Both the position numbers and the translations under genes were made by a program. Positions 1-9,954 of a stretch of 64,000 bases of DNA are shown in pieces. The notes below the pieces were generated by a model. That model saw only the letters and a program-made list of their open reading frames with translations. It was not told the origin of the DNA and ran no database searches. How positions within the stretch are numbered: the stretch's first letter is position 1; each line of letters begins with the position of its first letter. This stretch comes from Plantago major (Eukaryota > Streptophyta > Magnoliopsida > Lamiales > Plantaginaceae), in the NCBI GenBank assembly GCA_026545765.1, contig JAIFAC010000307.1, forward strand, positions 1 to 64,000, written 5' to 3'.

Positions 1-908
1 AGTTCGCACGGTACCGAGATCGCTTTATCTCGGAAGAGATCGGATACTGGATACACGGATGAACAAGCTTTTCGACCTCTTTAATAGGCAGCATCTACGT
101 TCTGACCCGGCTTTGGTTTTAGAACCGTTTGCCTTTGAACATCGTTAAGAAAGCAATTAGAGACTCCGTTTATCAGTGAGAGGTGATGGCGTGCGTGGTG
201 AGTGTGGAGGAGGCGGTTACATAAATGGCGTGATATATTGGTGGTGGTGTGGAGTGGAGGAGGAACAGGATGAGGAAGAGGGTGGAGGAAGAAAGAAGTT
301 AACGCGTGTTTTTGAAGCCCAGCGCACGGAGAAAAATTTGTAGATTAAAAGGCAGTGATGATCCGACTGTGACGATGTGGACCATTCGAGCATGAAAGCC
401 CTTGATTGTAAAGTTGAGTTGTTGGGTTTTACTTTTTTGACTCTCTGGACTTTTATGAGATTTAGTATTTAATGAATTAATGTGAATAAACAATAACAAA
501 GTTGTTTAATTAGTATTGATAAAATGAAGTAGAAGATAAATCATAAAGTAATATACTACAAATTCAATCTTAAAATCAAACATACAAAATTGAAATTTCT
601 AAAGATGAATGTCATGTAGCCCAGTACAAATTAAGTAGCTTTACGTGGATTCTTAACGCTCGGTATTGACTCAAGTTTTAAGTTGAGGAATCAAAGATAA
701 AGACTAGAAATATAGTTTGTTTGAGTGAAAGGGCGAATTTCACTTAAACTATCTATGCCTATAAAATTATCCAAGGACAACATTTAGTTAACAAATTGAC
801 TAGATGCAATCCAACTTTGCAGGTCACAGGCGATGCCAAAATTAAAATTCTGTTGCAAAATGTGAATATATATATACAATTTGAAATACTCAACGTGGTC
901 TTTCCGTT
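1..908. other. AT-rich spacer, no gene recognised
   Basis: The first 300 bases are comparatively GC-rich, with GGTGGAGGAGG-like purine runs at about 180-300, and could be the edge of a gene lying outside the window. From about 420 onward the sequence is AT-rich without a convincing coding frame. The short open frames here have no recognisable protein character. Confidence 0.5.
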
Positions 909-2075
909 AGGGATGTTCAAAATCCGAATCAGACCGAAAATGAACCGGAATCGGACCGGTTCCAGTTTGGTTGGACCAAATGCTTATCGAATCGGTTTCG
1001 GTTTATATAAATAGCTATATTCGGTTTGCAAAACCGGAAAAATTCAGTTCCGATCCGAAAAGATAGTATAACAGCTATACGCATATTATATCGCATACTC
1101 ACATGGGTTCTGCCAGTTGAAACTTTGTTCACAATTTTTTAATTTTTTAATGATAATGTTGTGACTTGGTGAAAATAGCATGCTTATAAATGTACTGGGC
1201 TAGTTGCAGACTAAGACTACACTAATTAATTATGCTAGCTAAATAAAGGGTAAAATCCATTTTTGGTACAGTGTGTGAGGCATTTTCGATTTTAGTGCTC
1301 CAGAGTTGTCGCGTTCAATTTAGGTATTAATTATTAATAACTACTTACAATTAAGGTACTAATTGTAATTTGGATAGGGTATACAAATCACAAGTTACAA
1401 TTAACCTAATCCCGATTTAGCGATTTTGATCAATTGAAAGTTGATTGAAAACATAATTGATGAAAAGCCTAAAAAAATGAATATGATGTGGAAAAATTTG
1501 ATCTTGTGAGTGGAATGAGTTCGCGATATCTTCATGACGGTGATTCTCTATGTCTGTCTTTGACGCCGACATTCGCTTTCATGTGAATGCGGAGGCGCAC
1601 CTCATAAATTCTAAATTGGACGGCAACCATTCTGGAGTACCAAAATTAAAAATGTCTTACACTGAAGTACCAAAAATGGATTTTACCCTAAATAACACAA
1701 ACAAACACTGTATTTTTTTTAAATAGTTAACTAAACTCATTAATCATCAGTAAATATGGTGTGTACTTAATAAGTTGCTAATTAGCTAGTAGGGCGAGGT
1801 GCAAAAGAAATGAGACTAATTAATGTACTAGTTACTAGTGTACTGTGTAACTAATTACTGTGTTCGGAAATTAATAGTAGTTAGTTATTAGTAGTTACAT
1901 TATTAAACGAGAAAAGTATACTTTAAGTATAAAAAAACACAAATACGGTAATACCGTCCAATATCGGAACCGAACCGGTTGGTCCGGTTCGGTCTAGATC
2001 GGATTGTTACCAGATCGGTTTCCGGGTTGTATAATTCATAGATTCCGGTCCGGTGAACAGCCTTGCTTTCCGTTT
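909..2075. repeat. GGTTCGG-rich inverted-repeat element split by a MITE
   Basis: The left block (about 909-1065) is packed with CCGAAA and CGGACCGGTT words. The right block (about 1936-2070) carries the complementary ACCGGTTGGTCCGG words, and the outer ends resemble each other when inverted (GGATGTTCA against GGTGAACAG). This suggests an old inverted-repeat element whose interior received the MITE at 1248-1688. The superfamily is not assignable from the sequence alone. Confidence 0.4.
1248..1688. mobile_element. TIR MITE, 441 bp, 22-bp perfect terminal inverted repeats
   Basis: The ends are GGGTAAAATCCATTTTTGG (1248 onward) and its exact complement ending at 1688. The perfect inverted match is 22 bp and continues with mismatches for about 80 bp. 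The flanks TAAATAAA (1240-1247) and TAAATAAC (1689-1696) match at 7 of 8 positions, which fits an hAT-type 8-bp duplication, although the GGG start also resembles Mutator MITEs. There is no coding capacity. Confidence 0.75.
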
Positions 2076-2160
2076 GTACTTCTATATTACCTCCCTGCTG
2101 GTCACGATCCAAAAGGAAAGGGTTGTTAAACGAAGTATTCGTTCTTCACGTGATTGTGCA

Positions 2161-2347
2161 TCTATATATATATATTATATAAAAGTGAGTTTTTATTAAC
2201 CATTTCAGATGACTTAGAATCAATCAAATTCTTTTAATTTTTGATATTTGTTTAACAAAAAAATTCAAAAAAATTAAATCCAAGGAAAGAAATCTGTTCT
2301 CAAACAATTATTACCTCTATCCCGTAACTGCCATCCTTTATTCTTAA
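2161..2347 (+). mobile_element. Possible Helitron 5' terminus, remnant
   Basis: A|TCTATATATATATATTA followed by TATAAAAGTGAG is the same kind of terminus as the 5' end of the complete Helitron at 5353, here on the plus strand. No matching plus-strand 3' end (hairpin then CTAG) was found downstream. The minus-strand Helitron begins at 2348, so this is probably an end fragment interrupted by that insertion. Confidence 0.35.
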
Positions 2348-2540
2348 CTAGGACTAACCCGTGGCGATGACACGATATAGTTTACTTTTAATAATAAATA
2401 AAAAGGGATGACAAACTTATGTAATAAATAAATTAGTCGAAAATAAAATAACAAACTTATGTAAACAACGTTGATGCGTTATATATGTAACCATATTTTC
2501 ACATGCTATAATTGTTTTTTCCAATTCCAACCTCCCCAAT

Positions 2541-2745
2541 TGGGAGGCCCGTTATGGATGAAGAAAGTAGATCGAAGAGAGTTCCCCGCATAGAGAGTAT
2601 ATGCCCCCGACCCATTATGGAGATCAAGAAAGTAGAGAGAAGATCGAAGAGAGTTTCCCCACCTAGAGAGTATCGATCCCCAGCTATATGTATGTGTCAA
2701 GAAAGTAGAGAAAATATCGAAGAGAGTTTCCCCGCCTAGAGAGTA
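2541..2745. repeat. Threefold imperfect repeat, about 75-80 bp
   Basis: Three adjacent units share the core CGAAGAGAGTTTCCCC followed by CTAGAGAGTAT, and each also carries AAGAAAGTAGA. The cores lie near 2572-2600, 2646-2675 and 2717-2745. GC content is higher than in the surroundings, so this may be a captured fragment that was then multiplied inside the Helitron. Both strands are open through much of it, but no protein family is recognisable. Confidence 0.7.
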
Positions 2746-3238
2746 TTCGCCATTTCCACCGGAAAATGTACTCCTCCGTCAATTGGCTATGCGATTTTAT
2801 GTGAATAGCTAAAGTTTTGATAGAATATAATAAAGGTGGGATAAAGTGTACTATTAGTGCAGTGTGTAATTTGAGTGAAAAGTTGAGATTGTTTATTATT
2901 TGTTGGGTGTGGTAGCTTACTTTTTGGTAATGTATGAAGTTTTATGGAATGACTAAAAAACGACAAATGTGAAGTTATGCGGACGGAGTGAATAGTTTTA
3001 CTAAATTAATCATACAATGTTGCGGTCAGTCTTGTTACAAAGGTATGGAATGTTCAGTATATGCTACATCGGACCTAAACATCATTATTTGGCGAAGTTG
3101 AATTCGGGTTAGATAGAACCCGATCCGTTTAAAAGTAAAATAACGAAATACCATTGTAGTAAGATATAGTAGAGATGAAAACATGCAAATCCTGTCAAGA
3201 GACCGTCTCTAGGCCTAACTCACCACTTTTGTTATATA

Positions 3239-3500
3239 CTCCCTTCGCCCCGAACTCAAAACTTTCAATTTTTCGTTTTAGTCCGTTCCAAACTCAACTT
3301 CTCCTTCTTTAAATAGAAAATCTCTCCTACTTTATTGACATATCTCCTATTTTATTTACAATCTCTCATATTTTAATCACACTCTTTCAATACTTTATTT
3401 ACACTTTTTGCTACTTTATTCATTATCTCTCCTACTTTATTCACTTTATCTTAAAACTTGTACCCGGACCAACAGGAAGTTGTGTCCGTGACGGAGGGAG
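3239..3500. mobile_element. Stowaway (Tc1/mariner) MITE, 262 bp
   Basis: The ends are CTCCCTTCGCCCCGAAC and GTGACGGAGGGAG, the Stowaway consensus. They are flanked by TA at 3237-3238 and 3501-3502. The short palindrome GAGACCGTCTCT lies on both sides (about 3200 and 3524), so the MITE may have inserted into an older palindromic repeat. Confidence 0.8.
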
Positions 3501-3832
3501 TATATGGATAGGAGTAAGTCTTCTGAGAGACCGTCTCTATATAAATTATCAAGAGACTAACATATACTATCAAGAAAATCATTGATGTTATTGCCCTCAT
3601 GATCCTAGCAACGACACTAAGACTCCCCTATATATTCGAACTCTGCTCCAACGTAGAATCAAAATTTATAATTGGACATCTAAATAACTATTAATTTTCT
3701 TTTAAATAGATTCGAGGAGTGTTATATTTAATAAATGCTCTATTTTTAAAAATGTCATTATTTCATTTTATTGCATTTAATAAATTTATATTATATTTTT
3801 ATGAAAAAAATTATTTAATTTAATAATAATAT

Positions 3833-4737
3833 TTAAGATTGGTGCATTGGATTTGTTTTGTTACGGCGAATCCGAATATATATTCAAAATATTTTCAAAG
3901 TTTTTTGATAAATTTATATAAGATTTTATAAAAACAATGTATACGGTAAAAAAAAAAAGAGTGAAAGTGATAAGGTGCATTGTATAGTATTGAATTAAAA
4001 TGTTTAATAACTTATTTTGCAAAACTGAATTTACACAACCAATATATCTCATTTAATAGATTTATATTTCATTTTGATAAATAATAATATTCAACATTGG
4101 TGTCTATGGATTTGTCATGTCGCGGTGATCCAAATGTACCTTATATTTTGTAGATAAAATTATATCAAATTTAATAAAAACTATATGCAGTCAACATACA
4201 AAAAAATAAATAGTGCAATTCATAATTGCATCGCATTGTAAACAACTCACATATTCCACATCTTATTTCCCAAAATTAGGATTTACGCAATCAATATATT
4301 CAATTTAATAATCTAAAATTAGTGTCTATAGATTCGCATTGTCGCGGTGAATCCAAATATATGTTCGAAATATTTTTCGTAGTTTTGTAAATAAATTTTT
4401 TATGAGATTTAATAAAAATATATTTATCAGATTTAATAAAAATATATGTATGCAGTCAACATACTGAAAATAAATAGTGCAAGTCATTTGGTGCATTGCA
4501 TTGTACTATATAATTATATAAAATGTTCCATAGATTTTTTTCCAAATTTAAAATTTACACAACCAATAGAATTATACTTCTAAATTACAATTTTCTTTTT
4601 TTTTCAATTTTGTGAAGAAAATTGCATAATAATATATTACATTGGTGTCTATGGATTCGTCTTTGTCGCGGTGAATCCAAATATATGTTCTAAATATTTT
4701 TTTGAGTTTTGTAGATAAATTTATATGATATTTAACC

Positions 4738-4811
<74 letters not shown>

Positions 4812-5262
4812 GTCAAAGTACTAAAAATAAATAGTGCAAGTTATATGGTGCATTGCATTATATATAATTAAAATGTTCCATAATTTTTTGTTCAAAATTA
4901 AAATTTACACAACCAATAGAATTATACATCTAAATTATAATTTTCTTTTTTATTTATTTTGTGAAGAAAATTTCATAATAATATTTAAAATTGGTGTCTA
5001 TGGATTCGTCTTGTCGCGATGAATACAAATATATGTGTTTGAAATATTTTTCAGAGTTTTGTAGATAAATTTATATGAGATTTAATAAAATATATATATA
5101 CGATAACATACTAAAATAAGCAGTCTGAGTTATATGGTGCATTGCATTGTATATAATTAAAATGTTCCATAGATTTTTTCCAAAATTAAAATTTACACAA
5201 CCAATAGAATTATACTTCAAAATTATAATTTTCTTTTTGTTTTATTTTGTGAATGAAACTCC
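3833..5262. repeat. Degenerate tandem array, about five units of 220-350 bp
   Basis: Units are recognised by TTGGTGTCTATGGATTCGTC then TGTCGCGGTGAATCC at about 3840, 4100, 4320, 4643 and 4993. Each is followed by an AAATATTTTTC block, ATGCAGTCAACATAC, GTGCATTGCATTGTA and ACAACCAATAGAATTATAC. Unit length varies through internal deletions and a (TA)n run. There is no coding potential. The array lies wholly inside the non-autonomous Helitron, toward its 5' end. Confidence 0.75.
4739..4808. repeat. (TA)n microsatellite, about 35 copies
   Basis: Uninterrupted alternating TA run inside one unit of the tandem array; length is likely variable. Confidence 0.95.
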
Positions 5263-5275
5263 ATGAAATTCAAAG

Positions 5276-5313
5276 AGACATGCCACATCATATTTTGCCT
5301 ATGTGGCATGTCT
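5276..5313. other. Hairpin near a Helitron 5' end
   Basis: The arms AGACATGCCACAT (5276-5288) and ATGTGGCATGTCT (5301-5313) are perfect complements around a 12-nt loop. The hairpin lies about 40 bp inside the 5' terminus of the Helitron 2348-5353. A 5' subterminal hairpin is not a required Helitron feature, so its role is unclear. Confidence 0.8.
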
Positions 5314-6266
5314 TTTTGCTCACATTGGTCACCACTTTTATTATATATTTAGATTGCAGTGTTTATTTTAGGTAATTCTTAATTTATAGGGTTAATTAAA
5401 CTTTCACCCCCTGTAAGATTCTCATTTTTCAAATCCCCCCTGAAACCCAGGGGTTCCGAAAGATCGTTACAATTTCCCCCCTGAACTTTGCTCAGAGTTT
5501 CATGCCGTTAACTTTAGCGTAGTCCAACGGTCAAACCTTTAAAAAAAGTCAACCGTCAACTGGGGTTTGAAAGTAAGATTTGTCAAAAAAAAAAATTCTA
5601 AAAAAAAAAATTTACATAAGCAAATTTTTTTATTACGTCATAAAGATCGATGGTTTCCACCTCTGTCCTCGAGGGTCCCAAAGTAAGGTTAGTCAAATTG
5701 AAAAAAAAAATGCATAGATTTTTTAGAAAAGTAACAAGGAATTTGAATGTAATTTACGGAATAGAAGTAGAAGAAAGTAAGAAAATTGATTGAAAAGGAA
5801 GAATTTGAAGTTGATAATATGTCTTTTCATTTTGGTGATTTTCTAACTCTGCATACCTCCTCTAACATGTCTTGGAATTGATTTTGGTGTCTTGGAATTA
5901 ATAATACACTAGTACCAACCCGTATATGCCACGGTTTTATTACTTTAATAATAAATAAACGGATGATAACGTAAATAAACAGATGATAGTTTGAAACGAA
6001 TGATAAGTAAATAAACGGATGATAACGTAATACAAAGTAGAGTAGCGAATAGTCCAATTTAAGTAAGAAAACATAGAAGAGTTAAATTAACATGATGGAA
6101 GGATAATTGGAAAAGTTCAAAGTGCTTTCGAAATTAAATAACCACACACATCAAAGTAGTTCAAAGTGAAAAAGAAAACATCAAAAGTATTAACGCAAAC
6201 ATGCGTTTACAGGTTACATAAAACCTCCTTATAAACCACGTTAGTTGTGGAATCAGTGGGATTCCC

Positions 6267-9200
6267 TTATTCATCCAGAATAATTACCTTCAAGCCCTTT
6301 TTTGATGTAACTCTCGAGAAAGCAACATAAAGCTGACCGTGGCTGAATACTGGGCTAGGCAAATAAAGACCGACATGGGACAGTGACTGTCCTTGACTCT
6401 TGTTTATGGTCATAGCATAGCAAACCGATATAGGAAACTGCCTCCGATCCTCTGAAACCTGATTGGAAACTTGGTAACATCTAACGGTGTCAAAACCATA
6501 CGAGGTATTAAAACCTCTGATCCAGCATTCTTTCCATGTATCATCTTGGCCCGGATGACGTGTTTGCCGATATGAGTAACAATCAATCTAGTTCCATTAC
6601 GATTACGTGGTGGTCTATATTCATAATAGCATAATCGGACATCCAACTTTCGACGGATCAAATGATTGGAATTCGGATGTCTTGATGGTATTGAGAAATT
6701 CGGTCGACTATACATTCTCACGATTGACTATATCATCCTCATCAGGACAAATGCTATCGGAACTCATGAACTCAAATGCATCACCAGGTAACAAAGACAT
6801 AACATAATCATTTATCTCATGAACAATCTCATTAGTCCAGACTAATATAGCTCTATCACGGAAGTATCGACCATCACCAATATGATCAATGAGTGACGGA
6901 TAAGTACTACTTACAATTGCAGCTATTGGATCGGTTGCATGATGGATGAGTATACCCTCGGGCAGTTTAAAGTCGACCTCACCATCGTTTTGTCCTCCAA
7001 TTTCACCATCTCCAACATTTAACAACCAATCAGCAAATTCCTTTATAATTTCAACTTCACTTGGAGATCCACCAGCCTGAAATTGATACCGTGAAAAGAC
7101 GTAAATTACACTAATAAATCATTCAGTATAAAATAATTAAAGAATTAGACCATGATAATATATAAATAAACTTCACGATTATATTATGAAAAATACTAAC
7201 CTGTAATCGCATATTCTTTGTTAGCTTCATTACTTGACAATGACTCCATATGGAATCGGATGATGACAACGATGCATTAACAATGTCTTGTCTACTTCCT
7301 TTAGGAATGACTGGCAGGATCTGTCTGAAATCACCCCCAAATACAACAACTTTGCCATGAATGGCAATCTAGAACCTTGTCCGTCTGGGCCTCTAATGAC
7401 ATCTCTGAGACTCCTGTCGAGTGCTTCAAAACAAAATCTATTCGTCATTGGAGCTTCATCCCATATGATCAACTTAGTCTTTTTCGAGAAGTCTTGTTAG
7501 TTCACTACCGGGAGTAATCCTGCTACATACGGTGGTCTCATAAACCGTCAATAGTATTGTGAATCTGGAATGGGTTGTCCTTCCCTTAGGCAGCAAGAGA
7601 GAAGCAATACCGCTAGAAGCAACAGGCAAAACGATCTCACCGTTACCACCTTGATCGGAGAACAACATCCTCCACAAGAATGTCTTGCCGGTACCTCCAT
7701 ATCCGTATAAGAAGAAAACACCACCCCTATCGGAAGAAACAACATCCATAATCTTATTATATACATCTCTCTGCTCATCAGTCAGATATGGATACAACCG
7801 ATTGAATTCAGCATGCATCTCATCTACATCATGAGACATCTCTTCTACCAAAAGATTGTTCTGTCCATCCCGGATGACCATGTTGTCAGGTACTGGCATC
7901 CCTTCTAATTGAGCAAGTGAACTACCGTTGAGAGATAGCAGCTCTTCAATATCGGCAAGGGCAAAGTTCTTGATTTGCGTCTCACTAAGTTCCAATCCTG
8001 TAATATTAGACAAACGTAGTATAGTTAATTATCAAAACAAATGTAACATATAAAATTTGAAATTTGAAACAAAACTTGAGAGAATGTTTGAATAATCTAA
8101 TTACCTGGATTACTCATCTTTTTACGATGAAAGTATAGTATATCATCAGAAAGATGCTCCCATGTCTTTTCCCACACCTCAATGGGACTTGACATGGAGT
8201 TCGACTGAAGGAGCATGCAAAATAAATGTCTCAGATATCGACCTGAACACCAGAAACTTGCTTCTTTTATTGCATCAATGTATTCTTTGTCATCATCTAG
8301 CAATCCCATTGTGTAACACACATCCCTATAAGTTGGATACAAAACCCCGTCTACCGTCCTCAGGTCCTCATAACAAGTGGCACCCCGTATGTGGCTTAAC
8401 ATGATTCTGAGATAGTACACTGGCCCAGATTTAGGCGGGACGTGGTATATCCTACCAACCTTGTTCATCCTTTGCTTCCTAGCTTTCCAAATCTTGTGTG
8501 TTTTATCCCACACATAATGGCGTGGAAACTCAGAGTAGAGATACTTACGTTTGGGGTTCTCCTTGTTATAGTTCATCCACTGCAGGAATTTAGTCTGTGC
8601 AATCGTCGGCTTCTCCAGTAGATTTTCTATAAATTCACCATATTTGAAGCATAAATTTTGCTCACCATCCAAATGGAATGACAAACGCTCGACAGTCGGA
8701 TCACGGTAATGTATGTCATAACCGAGAATCATCTGACCTCACATGCGAATATATATCTCGATTGGCGTAGTCTTTGACTTCATCGTTAAGCGTAATCTTC
8801 CCTATCCTATCCACCCCTTGTTGGCGTACTTGAGCAATTATTTTATGGAGTTTGACTTATTACACCACTCAACATTGATATGCGCACCATACTTCATCAG
8901 CAAATATGGATTGTGTGGGACGATGTATCTACATTTACATATTAGATAAATAACATAAAATTAATAAAATATATGAATTATAAGAAAGTTGAGCTTGAAT
9001 TCCAAGTACTTGAAAACGTACATGTTGTCAACAGTAACACCATTCCATGCGTTGGTCTTGTTGTTCTTGGACCACTTCTTTGTTGGAAGTTTGAGGTATT
9101 TCGGACCTATCTAGAGTGTGCAACTCGATTTGCCTCCACAGTTGATCATTACGGCGGATGCCTCAGTTTGATCCCTCTCATTGAGTTGGGGAACCTGCTC

Positions 9201-9954
9201 ATTTATAAGATTTTCTTCAGCAAGGAAAGATGCTGGTATCTCATGTTGTAACTCAAGTATCATCTCAACAACATCCACTATTGGCTGTTGTGGTTGGTGT
9301 GGTGATTCTGATATGGATGAAGAAGGTGATGCTGACATGCATGACATCTGAATATTGTGGGAATATTAGAATCAAACAAACACGACTAACCAACATGAAA
9401 TATAATAATTCATGCCGTTTTAGTGTTATTTAAGAGCTAAGTAAACAATCTACCGTTAGAAATATTGCTGAAAGGAGTTCTCGATGTCGAACAATTAAGT
9501 GGAGTAAAAGGAGCTCTTGCATCTTTCAAGAAATTCGACACATGCGACACTATTCATTGTGAAATGAAAATAATAAGTATAAAATCTAATTTTGTAAAAT
9601 AAATAACACGACTTCACCATTAGGAAAGTACAAAATTTGAAACTCACTGTTTGTTATATCAGACAAAGGTGTGTTATTTGAATAATACCCACTATTGTAC
9701 CGTTGTCGCTTAGAAATATGTGTTCCTTGTACATATTGTGTCTGACCTATATACATAAAAAAAAAATAGATATTTCAATACATAAAATTCCGTTAACAAT
9801 GGGTGATTATATAAAACAAAAAATTAATAAATTATGAAATTATACCATTATCTTGGTGGAAGTTCTCATCAATATCAATTACTATTGAACTTAACGGACT
9901 ACTCGATTCCGAACCATCCGGTTTATTATGTGCAGGCTTCAATCGCCTACCCAT
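6267..9954 (-). pseudogene. Helitron Rep/helicase (RepHel) pseudogene with introns
   Basis: Helitron transposase: an HUH-Rep nickase fused to a PIF1-type helicase, used for rolling-circle transposition. The ATG lies at 9954. Short N-terminal exons follow (9954-9846; about 9747-9651, reading NSGYYSNNTPLSDITN; and one ending near 9454). A chimeric piece lies at 9347-9111. Then come the end of Rep (about 9091-8750), the pre-helicase region (8732-8105, IHYRDPTVERLSFHL) and the helicase in two exons (about 7998-7202 and 7078-6267). Walker [30 protein letters not shown] and [11 protein letters not shown] are visible; the last two need a frame change from the preceding open frame. The intron boundaries fit GT-AG. 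The HUH domain is missing, the first of the two Rep tyrosines is a stop codon, and several frameshifts break the helicase. Transposition activity is not expected. Confidence 0.85.
9111..9347 (-). pseudogene. Exon fragment shared with the copia extra gene
   Basis: This open stretch contains PQQPIVDVVE followed by EQVPQLNERDQTE. The second word is identical in the extra gene of copia element A near 44550-44620. At DNA level about 60 bases around 9162-9222 match 44562-44622 with only a few substitutions. Known Helitron Rep proteins, as I recall them, have no such segment. It sits where the HUH part of Rep should be, between N-terminal exons and the end of Rep. It looks like sequence acquired from, or shared with, the retrotransposon gene. 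Confidence 0.7.

Larger units (their letters stand above)
2348..5353 (-). mobile_element. Complete non-autonomous Helitron, 3.0 kb
   Basis: Read on the minus strand, the element starts A|TCTAAATATATAATAAAAG at 5353 and ends with a small CGTG...CACG hairpin followed by GGGTTAGTCCTAG at 2348. The next host base is T. The flanks are A (2347) and T (5354), the AT target typical of Helitrons. There is no Rep or helicase coding. The body holds a threefold ~80-bp repeat, a Stowaway MITE and a degenerate tandem array. The same 3' end motif occurs at 5909 and 24875, so one family is present three times. Confidence 0.8.

Noticed and set aside
4070..5262. CRISPR-like array
   Set aside because: Units are long, degenerate and without spacer structure; the DNA is eukaryotic and the array lies in a Helitron.
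9111..9347. An independent small gene
   Set aside because: It matches the copia extra gene at DNA level and lies between exons of the Helitron RepHel gene, so it is a module of transposon origin.
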